From contig NZ_JACXAE010000072.1 in the NCBI RefSeq assembly GCF_014698965.1, positions 434,001 through 498,000 on the forward strand: 64,000 nucleotides of DNA, written 5' to 3'. This document shows positions 25,667 to 35,575 of this stretch, in pieces. A program made the translations under genes and the position numbers. The stretch is from Iningainema tapete BLCC-T55 (lineage in GTDB: Bacteria > Cyanobacteriota > Cyanobacteriia > Cyanobacteriales > Nostocaceae). Each line of letters opens with the position of its first letter. Within the stretch, counting starts at the first letter, position 1. Below the pieces are notes generated by a model, which saw only the letters and a program-made list of their open reading frames with translations, had not been told where the DNA came from and searched no databases.

Positions 25667-26221
25667 TCATGTAGATTTAGGCGTAGTAATTAAAGCTAGT
25701 TCTATTTGATTTGGTTCTTTCTGTGTTACTGTAACCTCTACTCCAGGACCAAAATATTTAGTCATCTTTTCTAACTTATTTTGCCACTCATCAATTGCTA
25801 CTTGGGGCGAGTCAAACTCTAGAATTAAGGCGTAAGCTCCATTAACTTCGGTTTCTCTTAACCCAGTTAGTACTGGCTGCTCTTCTTCCATAGCACCAAG
25901 ACCGAGAAAAGATAAAGTGCTATCTAGATGAGCATCTTGACCATAGCGATACCGGGTGATGTCTTGACGGATTTGATTTTGTGTGCTAGTGGCTTGCTGC
26001 TTTTGTAATGCTAATACTGCTGGCGTTGTTGGTTGAGTGAAGGGTACAGGCTTAAGTTCACTGGCTTTAAGTGCTAAGCCTCCAAGTAGTAAGGGAATCC
26101 CGTAGAAAAATCCTGCCAGATTGAGTGTAGCATTATTGCCAGCGTAGGCGACGAAGCCAATAATAGTTAAAATGCTACCAATAGTTAAACCTAGTGTTCC
26201 TAAAGAAATTTTGCGTAACAT
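25667..26221 (-). CDS. DUF2854 membrane protein
   Basis: The 184-residue protein has two N-terminal membrane helices (about residues 8-28 and 35-50), then a soluble domain with RYRYGQDAHLDSTLSFLGL and a C-terminal strand region (YFGPGVEVTVTQKEPNQIEL). This is the DUF2854 pattern of cyanobacteria and plastids. Function is unknown. Confidence 0.78.
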   Translation of the reverse strand: MLRKISLGTLGLTIGSILTIIGFVAYAGNNATLNLAGFFYGIPLLLGGLALKASELKPVPFTQPTTPAVLALQKQQATSTQNQIRQDITRYRYGQDAHLDSTLSFLGLGAMEEEQPVLTGLRETEVNGAYALILEFDSPQVAIDEWQNKLEKMTKYFGPGVEVTVTQKEPNQIELALITTPKST

Positions 26222-26393
26222 GAGCTGAGGTTGATGGATATCCGTTAAAATCTCAGCATAGTGGAAAGATATCTATAGGCACAAGCAGTGGCGATCGCCT
26301 AACTCGGCGACAAAATTGCTATATATTATAATAATTATTGACTACTTGCGCTCTTGTTGGAATTTAATAACTGTTAAGTACGGTAATACGGAT

Positions 26394-26573
26394 ATGGATT
26401 TACTAACTTTAAAAGAAAGGATTGCCATTGTTAAAAGTAAAAGAGAGTATTTGCTTAGTCTCTTGGAGCAACCAAATTTGGGGACTTTGAGAGTTGATGT
26501 CAATCAGGCTTTGGAAGAAATGGACGAGTTAATTGATGAATATAGACGCACCTTTCCACAAGACGCAAACTAA
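26394..26573 (+). CDS. Short helical hypothetical protein
   Basis: The 59-residue protein (MDLLTLKERIAIVKSKREYL start) is predicted all-helical and acidic towards the end, with heptad-like leucines suggesting a small coiled coil. The ATG at 26394 is chosen because the upstream in-frame sequence is AT-rich and hydrophobic. I recognise no family. Confidence 0.55.
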   Translation: MDLLTLKERIAIVKSKREYLLSLLEQPNLGTLRVDVNQALEEMDELIDEYRRTFPQDAN

Positions 26574-26718
26574 TTTGCTCACTTATTAATGGTATAAACA
26601 ATAAAAATGCGTCGGTTACAAATATTTTTCAACTAAAGTACCGACGCCATTAAATAATCTGTTATTCCCAATTTGGGACTGAGCCGAGCCTGTTGCGCTG
26701 TATATTTCATGATTTCCT

Positions 26719-27108
26719 TTAACACTGAGCGTGTCCCAACTGTCTAACTAAAGCAACCAATTCAGTTGTTGGTGTATCTTTTTTACAAAAGGCATCCAGA
26801 TTCCCCATTTCTCTGGACTTACTATCCTCCATTGACGAGTAAGCAATGATTTGAGTATCTGGAGCAATTGTTTTAATTTTACAAGATGCACTCCATCCAT
26901 CCATAATTGGCATCTGTAAATCTAAGACGATGACATCTGGATAGTGGCGTTTAACCATTTCTACAGCTTCTTGACCGTTACTGGCTAAACCTACAACTTG
27001 AATATTTTCTTGGCATGAAAAAGCTAACTTTAAAGTTAAACGAGTCAGTTCGTGATCGTCAACTACTAGAACTTTTAAGGTAGAAGGTTTACAAGACAAC
27101 ATTAACAT
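26719..27108 (-). CDS. Single-domain response regulator (CheY-like)
   Basis: The 129-residue protein is a stand-alone receiver domain. The acidic pair is VVDDHE, the phospho-Asp is in VIVLDLQMPIMDGW, and a Lys follows in CKKD. The DDHEL opening resembles NarL-type receivers, but no DNA-binding domain follows. An ATG two codons downstream is also possible. No kinase is adjacent. Confidence 0.88.
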   Translation of the reverse strand: MLMLSCKPSTLKVLVVDDHELTRLTLKLAFSCQENIQVVGLASNGQEAVEMVKRHYPDVIVLDLQMPIMDGWSASCKIKTIAPDTQIIAYSSMEDSKSREMGNLDAFCKKDTPTTELVALVRQLGHAQC

Positions 27109-27270
27109 CCAAGCAAACTAGAAAGATAGTGTAAGATAACTCTTATAGTCTATGAGAACAACAGCCATTACTTACTCTATCCAATGGTTGAATAAACTGT
27201 GTTATTCTGTTGCAAATAGTTAGATTCCTTAGTAAAAATTAAATTTTTCTAAAAAAGCTGAGTTGATCCA

Positions 27271-29475
27271 TTAATCTTTATGAGTATGTTTTGAATTAAT
27301 TAAGTTGGCAGTGATACTAGTAGATCGATTAGCCATAGACATCAGAGTTTTTTGTGAACTAGCTTCAGGACAATCAATCCCAGGACGCCTCTGAATGTAA
27401 TTGCCATCTGGTTGTAACTCCCAAGCTTGGCGGTTATCTGCCAGCATAATGCCCAAAATCTCTTGCAAATCTTTAGCAATATCTTGGTCTTCTACTGGAG
27501 TAATTACTTCTACTCTTCTATCGAGATTGCGTGGCATCCAGTCGGCACTACCAATGTAAATTTCTTCTTGTCCGTGATTGTAAAAATAATACATGCGGGA
27601 GTGTTCTAAGAAGCGCCCAACAATGCTAACAACGCGAATATTTTCACTAATGTCTTTTAATCCAGGGCGCAAACAGCAAATTCCTCGGACAATTAAATCA
27701 ATTTGTACCCCAGCACGGGAAGCTTCATATAAAGTAGCGATAATTTGCGGATCTACCAAGGAATTCATTTTGGCAACAATCCGCCCATTAGAGCCATTTC
27801 GAGTTGCTTCGATTTCACGCCGAATCAAAGCGTCAAAGCGATCGCGCATATTCACTGGTGCTACCAACAATTTTCGATAAGACTTTTGCCGTGAATACCC
27901 TGTCAAGTAATTAAATACATCTGTAACATCAGAGCCGATTTCCGGACTACAAGTAAACAACCCTAAGTCTGTATAAATTCGCGCTGTTTTCTGGTTGTAA
28001 TTACCAGTACCGACATGTACGTAACGGCGAATACTGTCTTGTTCACGCCGCACTACCAAGACAATTTTACTATGAGTTTTTAGCCCGACTAAACCATAAA
28101 CAACATGAATTCCGAAGCTTTCTAAGCGTCTTGCCCAGCTAATATTATTCTCTTCGTCAAACCGTGCTTTTAGTTCCACCAATACAGACACCTGCTTACC
28201 ATTTTCTGCAGCAGCAATTAAGGCATTAAGTATCGGCGAGTCGCTAGTTGTGCGATAAAGAGTCATTTTAATCGCCAACACATCCGGATCGTGGGCAGCA
28301 GTGGTAATAAACCGTACCACCGAAGCTGAAAAAGATTGATAGGGATGATGTACGAATAAATCCCGTTCCCTGATGACAGCAAAAAAGTCTTTTCCTTCCT
28401 CGATGGAGCGTCTATTCGAGTTCAGATTCGGTTCCCTAATCCTTTGCAAACGGGGATGTACTACAGACTGCCAAGGCGCGTCTTTGAGCTCAGGCAATGG
28501 TAATGCCATAAAGTACATCAGATCCCGCAGCCCCAATAAACCTTCTACTTCGTAAATATCTGTTTGTGCTAAGCCTAAATCTTCCAATAGCCTAGAACGA
28601 ACTGAGTCTGGAGTTTGGGGTTGAATTTCCAGCCTTACTGTCGAACCACCAACACGCCTTTTACGTATTTCCTGTTCAATCGCTAACAACAAGTCATCAG
28701 CTTCATCTTCTTCTACTTCTATATCGGCATCACGAGTAATGCGGAAGGGATGATATTCCTGAATATTCATCCCTGGAAATAGAGACTCCAAGTTATGGGC
28801 TATCACCTGTTCTAGTGGTGTACCTGTCCAAACAGCTGCTTCGAGGTCGTGGTGAATTCCCAACTCCGTCGGTAGGGAAACAAATCGTGGTAGGATGTTA
28901 TTTGGTACTTTAACTCTGGCAAACAATTCCTCTTCTGTTTCTGGGTTCTTGACTACCACTGCCAGATTTAAACTGAGGTTAGAAATGTGGGGAAAAGGAT
29001 GGCTAGGATCAACAGCCAAGGGAGTGAGAACAGGAAAGATTTGCTCCTCAAAGTAGTTATCTAGATATTTTTGCTGTTTTTCCGTCAAATCCATATAGTT
29101 GAGGATGTGAACACCATGATGAGAAAGCAATGGTCGAATAACTTCCTCGAAATGTTGATGTTGTTGGGCTACTTGAGGACGTAAAGTCAAGCTAATTTCA
29201 TCTAACTGTTGTTGGGGTGTGCGCCCATCGAAACTTAATTGGCTGACTTTGGCTTCTACCTGTTGCTTTAATACCGCAACACGTACCATAAAAAATTCGT
29301 CTAAGTTGGAACTGGCGATCGCCAGAAACTTCAGACGTTCGAGAAGTGGTGTGCGCGAGTCGCAAGCTTCATATAAAACTCTACTGTTAAATTCCAACCA
29401 GCTTAACTCTCGGTTGAAATAATATTGCGGATCGCTTAGATTAATCGGGTGGACTGTCTTTTTTGATTTAGGCAT
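27271..29475 (-). CDS. ppk1: Polyphosphate kinase 1
   Basis: The 734-residue enzyme makes polyphosphate from ATP reversibly. The N-terminal domain starts YYFNRELSWLEFNSRVL. The catalytic core has KTHSKIVLVVRR with His468 and YVHVGTGNYNQKTARIYTD with His487. The 19-residue spacing of these histidines matches the active-site pair of E. coli PPK1. The downstream segment IYIGSADWMPRNLDRRVEV is also typical. It appears monocistronic; no ppx lies next to it. Confidence 0.96.
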   Translation of the reverse strand: MPKSKKTVHPINLSDPQYYFNRELSWLEFNSRVLYEACDSRTPLLERLKFLAIASSNLDEFFMVRVAVLKQQVEAKVSQLSFDGRTPQQQLDEISLTLRPQVAQQHQHFEEVIRPLLSHHGVHILNYMDLTEKQQKYLDNYFEEQIFPVLTPLAVDPSHPFPHISNLSLNLAVVVKNPETEEELFARVKVPNNILPRFVSLPTELGIHHDLEAAVWTGTPLEQVIAHNLESLFPGMNIQEYHPFRITRDADIEVEEDEADDLLLAIEQEIRKRRVGGSTVRLEIQPQTPDSVRSRLLEDLGLAQTDIYEVEGLLGLRDLMYFMALPLPELKDAPWQSVVHPRLQRIREPNLNSNRRSIEEGKDFFAVIRERDLFVHHPYQSFSASVVRFITTAAHDPDVLAIKMTLYRTTSDSPILNALIAAAENGKQVSVLVELKARFDEENNISWARRLESFGIHVVYGLVGLKTHSKIVLVVRREQDSIRRYVHVGTGNYNQKTARIYTDLGLFTCSPEIGSDVTDVFNYLTGYSRQKSYRKLLVAPVNMRDRFDALIRREIEATRNGSNGRIVAKMNSLVDPQIIATLYEASRAGVQIDLIVRGICCLRPGLKDISENIRVVSIVGRFLEHSRMYYFYNHGQEEIYIGSADWMPRNLDRRVEVITPVEDQDIAKDLQEILGIMLADNRQAWELQPDGNYIQRRPGIDCPEASSQKTLMSMANRSTSITANLINSKHTHKD

Positions 29476-29668
29476 TTCGGAGCAGAAGCTGAGTATAGCT
29501 CATTCTACAGGGGAATATTCAATATACTACAGGTTTATTCCCCTATAGGATCTAATATTAACCAGAGTGAAAAACTGTCAATTGTGACGATAAAAGAAGA
29601 AATACGGTGTAGTAAAGATAAATTTATTACATATATAATTTAAATATTTATAGCAAATTGAATTTTGT

Positions 29669-30133
29669 TCAATTATTGTAAAACATACAATCAGGTATTG
29701 CTGCTGCACCTTGTTTTATTACAGCTAGCTTTGTAAAAGTAATAACAGAACTATTATCTTCTTCTAAATTTATTTTGACAATTAGATTATAAGCATTTTT
29801 ATTCAAATTACCGATGACATATTGTCCACAGCTATTAGAAGTTTGCGAGTTTTTAGTAATAGTTTTAGTCAAACCACCATAATATAATTCATAAATTCTT
29901 ACTGTGTATTTAGTATTTGGTATTAAATCAGTGACAAAAAATGTACCGTTATCATCTGTGGAAGTTACTCCAGCCTTAACAGTATTTACTTGTGCAAGTA
30001 ATAGTTTATGAAGACTAATGGTCTTTAATTGAGGAACAAAGAAGTTTTGTTGCAGTAAATTAGATTCAGATTGAGCAACTAGTGTCGGAAATAATACAAA
30101 TAATATCGTAAGCAGATGATTCAATATTTTCAT
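29669..30133 (-). CDS. Secreted protein with carboxypeptidase-regulatory-like fold
   Basis: The 154-residue protein has a signal peptide (about residues 1-20) and a small beta-sandwich region: VTSTDDNGTFFVTDLIPNTKYTVRI, then GQYVIGNLNKNAYNLIVKI. This resembles surface Cna-B/CarboxypepD_reg-like repeats. No anchor is seen. It lies near another small secreted gene and a DUF3769 gene. Confidence 0.6.
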   Translation of the reverse strand: MKILNHLLTILFVLFPTLVAQSESNLLQQNFFVPQLKTISLHKLLLAQVNTVKAGVTSTDDNGTFFVTDLIPNTKYTVRIYELYYGGLTKTITKNSQTSNSCGQYVIGNLNKNAYNLIVKINLEEDNSSVITFTKLAVIKQGAAAIPDCMFYNN

Positions 30134-30145
30134 TTTGACTCCTCA

Positions 30146-30178
30146 AGAAACCGGGTTTCTTTAAGAAAATCGGTTTCT
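30146..30178. repeat. GAAACCGGGTTTC-type hairpin
   Basis: AGAAACCG (30146-30153) pairs with CGGTTTCT (30171-30178) in the leader of the minus-strand secreted gene. It shares a core with hairpins at 30850 and 36336. Confidence 0.6.
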
Positions 30179-30354
30179 AATTAAAGCGCGATCTCACAAA
30201 GCACACGCTATGTGACCACACCAATTTAATGAATTATTTTTCTCATTTATAAGCGCCAAGATTTATGATTAACTTCAGTATTATTGCTGAAGTTACTTGG
30301 CAAATGTGAAGTTAAATTTAAAACGTGAACACAAACTATCCCATTTAATTAACC

Positions 30355-30786
30355 ATGAATAAATTGTCTGTTCAACTATCTTCAATCGTTAAAGGAAGCG
30401 TCTGCTTATTAAGTTTGATCAGCTTAGGAAATTTCATGGCAGCACCAGCAAAAGCAGACCAAGCTTCCGCTCGTGGTGCTGTGACAATTGTTAGACCTTC
30501 TGGTTCTTCTTTCAGCGTTTCTGGTGAAGTTACTCTACCCGCTAGTTTATATTATAATGGTGCATTAACAGTTACACCTACTTCGACAAATCCAGGAACA
30601 AATCAAGAAGTTGCAACTCTCAATGTAACACCAGGAGAAGTTACAGCTATACCTGATGATGCTGCAAACTCATTCGACGCTCAAGTAACGCAAGAGTTGA
30701 TAAACGCCACAACAATTGAAGATAAAGCAACGATCATTAAAGCGGCTGTTGGTGCAGATGGTATTAGTGGTGGTGCTATGGATTAA
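30355..30786 (+). CDS. Small secreted hypothetical protein
   Basis: The 143-residue protein has a signal peptide (about residues 1-35, ending APAKADQA) and a Thr/Ala-rich strand-like mature part. No known domain is recognised. It could be a periplasmic or surface protein. Confidence 0.65.
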   Translation: MNKLSVQLSSIVKGSVCLLSLISLGNFMAAPAKADQASARGAVTIVRPSGSSFSVSGEVTLPASLYYNGALTVTPTSTNPGTNQEVATLNVTPGEVTAIPDDAANSFDAQVTQELINATTIEDKATIIKAAVGADGISGGAMD

Positions 30787-30849
30787 ACAAATGTTTTCTT
30801 TCTGCTACTGGTGAACTCATCAGTTAAATTATATAGTAAGACATCTGTT

Positions 30850-30880
30850 ACCCGGTTTCGTAAAAGTTACCGGGTTTCTT
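30850..30880 (+). terminator. Hairpin terminator after secreted gene
   Basis: ACCCGG (30850-30855) pairs with CCGGGT (30870-30875), followed by TTCTT. It lies between the secreted gene and the convergent DUF3769 gene. Confidence 0.5.
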
Positions 30881-30907
30881 ATCATGTAGGCGATCGCTTG
30901 AGTTTAC

Positions 30908-33610
30908 TCAAAATCGGTAACTACCTTGCATTTTAAAATCAAACCCTTGACTACCTGTACCAATTTCTGTTTCTAGATAAACATTATTATTAGGAAGAAC
31001 ATGGCGCAAAATCACACCGTAGTTCAAACCAGAAAGTCTAGTATTTAATCCAATATTTTTCAAACTGTAATTTCGCAAATATAACCCCGCTTGATGGTTT
31101 TTATTAACTTTTTGTAAACTTTGTAACTCATAGTAAACATCTTTACCTATTTCTAAATTAGTTTTAAAATTAAAGCCAGTATTAATACCAAACCCCCCAT
31201 TTAATAAACCGATTAAATTTCCATTACTATTATCTTCAATAAAAGCTATACCAGGTGAGATATAATATCCTACTTTTCTACCTTGATGTTGAAACAGATA
31301 ATTAACAAAAGTTGAAAAGGGATTATTTCTGTTAGCTGCGCTATTCCAGTCAATTTTTAAAAACGGGATATGTGTATTGACGGCAACAGGTTTTTTTTGT
31401 GAGTCCAAATGAACATTAGTTTTAATATAATTAAGTAAAAGATTAGTATATAAACCTACTGTAGGTTCTTGTAGTCCCAAATTATTATTATCAACGTTTG
31501 GGGCAGAATCAGGATTGATATTAAACCAACCTCCTAAGGTAGCACTGTAGTTAAAATCTCCTGAAGAACCAGCAACTAAAAATTCGACAGAAGGTAGAGA
31601 TAAATAACCATTAAAGCTTTTAAATCTATCTTGAACTAAATCAACTCTTGTCAGTTCAATATAATCAAATGCTAAATCAGAAGAACGAACATTCAGCGGT
31701 ACATTTGTATTGTCGGCTGAACTAAACTGTTGTACAATTTGACTTTCAGAGTTAGTTAAAATCACTTCTACAGCAGAAGATTCATTAACAGGCTGAATGG
31801 TGGTATTATTTAAAGGAACTGGTACGCCAATAAAACTGAGAGGACCAAACTTTCGATTAGATAGCCTTAAATCAGAAAATATTGAATCACCTTCACGTAA
31901 AATAGCAATATCTCTTTCCAGAAACTGCACTACTCGTTTGTGAGTTCCTGTTCTCACTTGAAAGATAGTAGAGTTATGAGGAGTAATTTTACTGGGAAAT
32001 GTCAAAGTACCAGATACCTGCTCAATATCACTAGCTGAATTAGCATAGCTTAAGGCTTGATTCAGTCTTTGATTAATTTGTCTCTTTTGAAGATCTGTTG
32101 CGGTTGTATTTAAAGGAACAAAACTTTCTCCGTCCTTAAATTTTTGCCTAGCTTCTGCCAAAAATGTATCAATATTGTCGATTTTAATAACTTCAAATAC
32201 TGCACCTAATGCCATTCCTAATAGGGAATTAAAAGTCTGAGTAGAATCAATACTTAAATCATTGAAACTAGCTGTTATAGACAATCCAGGATTAGAGAAA
32301 ATATTAGAGTAAGTAGCACTAATTTCTATAGGATCATATTGAATGATACTGCGATTATGGGGATAACTAATATAAAATTTATGCCAACCATAACTTTCTT
32401 GCTGCTCTGATAAAATTTCTACCTCTGGTTTTCTTTTACCAAGAGATACCCAAAGTAGAGAATTAAGGTAATGATAATCCCTCTCAGTAGGAGAGAGTGA
32501 AGGGTTAACGGCTATATTTAATAAATCATAATTACTAAATTTGTCAGGTTGGGCAATTTTAATCCCAGGAAAAGAAGAAATAGGAGCAGTGAAATTAAAG
32601 CCTTTTCCAGTTAAAATGTTTCCCCAGAAAATACCTGATGCTTCTAAAACCCGATTAGGAATGATTTCTCCTTCTTGTAGTTTAATATTGCCATCATCTA
32701 GTAAGGATTGAAGATTTGTTGTGGGAAATCCTTGTAGAATTAGTGGGGCATTGTCAGAGTCTAAAAATTTAAATAACGCTTCGCCTCCTTGAGAACTTAA
32801 GGTAGAAGCATTACCAATCATTGGTGTAGATTTTTTTATAACTGTGACGTTAGGATCTTGTGGATTAACACCGCTATTAATAATAACCTGTCCGGCAGGT
32901 ATACCTTCAAGATTAATTATTTGTCCAGCTATAGACGTGACTGTAAAATCTTGAGTATCGACTTTACCAGTCAAATTTCTCAAATCTACAGGTATAATAG
33001 ATAGAGATTGTAATCCCCAAAATGCTTGGCTTGATGTAACGTTTTCTGTAATTTTAGTATCTGTTGTTCTTCCTTGGTAAACAATACCTGCTTGTGAACC
33101 TTTGGTTTCAATCACTATTCGATTTTGATCGAGAACCCAATAAAACTGTTCGGCTTGAGGAAAATGAGCATAGGTAAACTTATTGATAATCTGATCATCT
33201 TTATCAAATCTAACACGTAAATCTGTTTCTAGATAATTTTCTTCTTGATTTGGTTTAAATAATTGAGGAGCAAATGTGAAGTTATCTGTTGGATTCACAA
33301 CCCAAGGATATTTAATTGTACTTATTGTTAAAGCATCAAGAATGATTTTTTCTTGTGTTTGTTGTGATTCTAATTGAGGTTTTTCTGGTTTTGGTTGTTC
33401 CTCTATAGATGGTTCAGTTGTGTTTGTTTGCGTTTTTTCATCTTCCGTTTGTTGAGGTGGTTCTACTTTATACTCTTCAATAGGAACAACGTCTGCTAAA
33501 TTAAATTGTGTAGCATATGCTGCTGGTTGTGTAAATATAACTTTGAGTAAAATACTAGGATAAATTAGAAAAAGTATGATAATTTTTAGGAGTTTATACC
33601 ATTTCATCAT
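30908..33610 (-). CDS. DUF3769 outer-membrane-type protein
   Basis: The 900-residue protein has a signal-like N-terminus (about residues 8-34) and a Glu/Gln/Pro-rich linker (about 40-90). A long, strand-rich region follows, and the last residue is Phe in a GSYRF ending, typical of outer-membrane barrels. It fits the cyanobacterial DUF3769 family, which has been compared with LptD-like barrels. An LPS-assembly role is inference. It is convergent with the secreted gene at 30355. Confidence 0.72.
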   Translation of the reverse strand: MMKWYKLLKIIILFLIYPSILLKVIFTQPAAYATQFNLADVVPIEEYKVEPPQQTEDEKTQTNTTEPSIEEQPKPEKPQLESQQTQEKIILDALTISTIKYPWVVNPTDNFTFAPQLFKPNQEENYLETDLRVRFDKDDQIINKFTYAHFPQAEQFYWVLDQNRIVIETKGSQAGIVYQGRTTDTKITENVTSSQAFWGLQSLSIIPVDLRNLTGKVDTQDFTVTSIAGQIINLEGIPAGQVIINSGVNPQDPNVTVIKKSTPMIGNASTLSSQGGEALFKFLDSDNAPLILQGFPTTNLQSLLDDGNIKLQEGEIIPNRVLEASGIFWGNILTGKGFNFTAPISSFPGIKIAQPDKFSNYDLLNIAVNPSLSPTERDYHYLNSLLWVSLGKRKPEVEILSEQQESYGWHKFYISYPHNRSIIQYDPIEISATYSNIFSNPGLSITASFNDLSIDSTQTFNSLLGMALGAVFEVIKIDNIDTFLAEARQKFKDGESFVPLNTTATDLQKRQINQRLNQALSYANSASDIEQVSGTLTFPSKITPHNSTIFQVRTGTHKRVVQFLERDIAILREGDSIFSDLRLSNRKFGPLSFIGVPVPLNNTTIQPVNESSAVEVILTNSESQIVQQFSSADNTNVPLNVRSSDLAFDYIELTRVDLVQDRFKSFNGYLSLPSVEFLVAGSSGDFNYSATLGGWFNINPDSAPNVDNNNLGLQEPTVGLYTNLLLNYIKTNVHLDSQKKPVAVNTHIPFLKIDWNSAANRNNPFSTFVNYLFQHQGRKVGYYISPGIAFIEDNSNGNLIGLLNGGFGINTGFNFKTNLEIGKDVYYELQSLQKVNKNHQAGLYLRNYSLKNIGLNTRLSGLNYGVILRHVLPNNNVYLETEIGTGSQGFDFKMQGSYRF

Positions 33611-33869
33611 CTTGGCAAAATATTGCTGTCTTGGACAACATAAGTACTGAGATTTTTAGCTAGACTAAAAATCTGCATTAATTTCTGGAAGCGTAAATGT
33701 CTTGCAGTGAGTATTTAAGCTCAGTTATACTAAAGTTTTACAAACACCCTGGTAAATATATTGCAAACAGAATCTAACACCAGTTAGAAAAATTACAGTT
33801 CAGCAAAATTGCTGAAGTTCCAACTAAATTAGAATTTAATTTAATGGTATAAACACGTAATCAAATATT

Positions 33870-35306
33870 ATGTTTCAAGCTACTCGTCGCCGTCTGGCTT
33901 TGTGGTATACTGCCGTAACAGCAGTATTGCTACTACTATTTGCTTGTGGGGTGTATTTGTATGTCCGTAGTACCTTGATTGAACGGATTGACGATACCTT
34001 GAATCATGTGGTGGAAGTGGTTGAGCGATCGCTTGTCATTGAACCTGTTAAATCTGGTCAATTCCGTATTAATATCGAAGCTAGTTTTCGCGGTAGTACT
34101 GATACAGTCGAAGATGACCACATTGACCTAGAATGGTTTAGTCCTACGGGTGAGTTGCTTTGGTCAAGTTTATCTGAGCCATTGAATATTCCTATTCATT
34201 CCAACCGTAATGGGGAAACTGTTCGTGTAGTTAGGAGACAAGAGTCAGGAGTCAGGAGACAGGAGTCAGGAGACAGGAGTCAGGATTTTTCTCTTTCTCC
34301 ACTTTTACTAAGACAAGTAACAGATAGAGTACAAATTGGACGACAGGTAGTGGGATATTTACGTGTAAGCCATCCCTGGTTTGAAGTTACAAAACCTAGT
34401 CGTCAGTTAATCTTAGATTTAGCACTTGGTACTGGATTGATGTTAATTTCAGTAGCAGCTAGTGGTTGGTTTCTTTCTGGTATTGCAATGGAACCAGTGC
34501 GTGAGTCTTATCAACGCCTCAAACAATTTACTGCTGATGCTTCTCACGAACTCAGAAGTCCGATTACTTTAATTCAAACTAATGTACAAGTTGCCCTTGC
34601 CGATTTAGAGTCCACACCAACAGAAAGTATTAATCTTACACATTATCGCCAACAATTAAAGGTAGTAGAAAGACTAACACAGCGTTTAGGAAAGTTAGTT
34701 AATGATTTACTATTTTTAGCACGCCAAGATAGTGGGATCAGTATCAGTTTTTCCTCTTGTCCTATTGATGCTTTGCTAATGGAAGTAGTGGAAGAACAAC
34801 TTTTGTTAGCAAAAGAAAAGAATATCGCCCTGACTTTGAAATTGGTTGAAGCCAGCAACAGACAAAGCGATCCTGAATTACTTGACAGTTGGTTTACGAT
34901 GATAGGCAACTGGGATCAATTAGTGCGGTTGTTCACAAACTTGATTCGTAATGCTTTGCAATATACAAATCCATTTGGACAAGTGAATGTGGAATTGGCA
35001 CGTATAGACGGAATCAACCGTTCTGGATTACGTTATGGTGCTGCCCAGTTGCAAATTAAAGTTAGTGATACCGGAATTGGTATACCAAAAGAAGCTATAC
35101 CCCGCTTGTTTGATCGTTTTTACCGAATCGATCCAGCACGTACCCATGTGTCTGGAAGTACAGCGATACATGCTACTGGTTCGGGATTAGGGCTGGCGAT
35201 CGCTCAAGCCATTGTTGAAAACCATCAGGGGCAAATTAGCGTAGAAAGTACTCAAGGCGTTGGCACCACTGTTACTGTTACCCTACCTTTGGCTACGGAA
35301 CTTTAA
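33870..35306 (+). CDS. RppB-like sensor histidine kinase
   Basis: The 478-residue kinase has two membrane helices (about residues 12-32 and 180-202) around a periplasmic sensor domain. The phospho-acceptor is His226 in DASHELRSPI, followed by NLIRNALQY (N box), DTGIGIP and GSGLGLA (ATP site). The family is that of cyanobacterial RppB, but no rppA-type regulator is adjacent. The periplasmic domain contains an STRR heptamer array translated in frame as RRQESGVRRQESGDRSQ. Confidence 0.88.
   Translation: MFQATRRRLALWYTAVTAVLLLLFACGVYLYVRSTLIERIDDTLNHVVEVVERSLVIEPVKSGQFRINIEASFRGSTDTVEDDHIDLEWFSPTGELLWSSLSEPLNIPIHSNRNGETVRVVRRQESGVRRQESGDRSQDFSLSPLLLRQVTDRVQIGRQVVGYLRVSHPWFEVTKPSRQLILDLALGTGLMLISVAASGWFLSGIAMEPVRESYQRLKQFTADASHELRSPITLIQTNVQVALADLESTPTESINLTHYRQQLKVVERLTQRLGKLVNDLLFLARQDSGISISFSSCPIDALLMEVVEEQLLLAKEKNIALTLKLVEASNRQSDPELLDSWFTMIGNWDQLVRLFTNLIRNALQYTNPFGQVNVELARIDGINRSGLRYGAAQLQIKVSDTGIGIPKEAIPRLFDRFYRIDPARTHVSGSTAIHATGSGLGLAIAQAIVENHQGQISVESTQGVGTTVTVTLPLATEL
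34231..34285. repeat. In-frame STRR array inside histidine kinase gene
   Basis: About eight copies of heptamers GGAGTCA/GGAGACA run through the periplasmic-domain coding region without breaking the frame. Confidence 0.85.
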
Positions 35307-35575
35307 ATTATGTTGTCAGGTGTGATAAAATCTCCGCCCTCTACCTCCTAAATTCTACACCCCAATTCATAAATGTTTCCTGTGGCAGATGCGACTGAGT
35401 AACACTACCTAATAATTTATATGGCAATGTCTGAAAAATAGTGTCATTAACTCAGTTTCTCTAAGTTTAAAATTGCCAACGAGTTAAACATACTTAAGTA
35501 GCAATACAAACTGATAGGGAAATATTGGCATTTATTCAGATACAAGCCATCTTTAAAAACATTCCGGAGGGGTAG

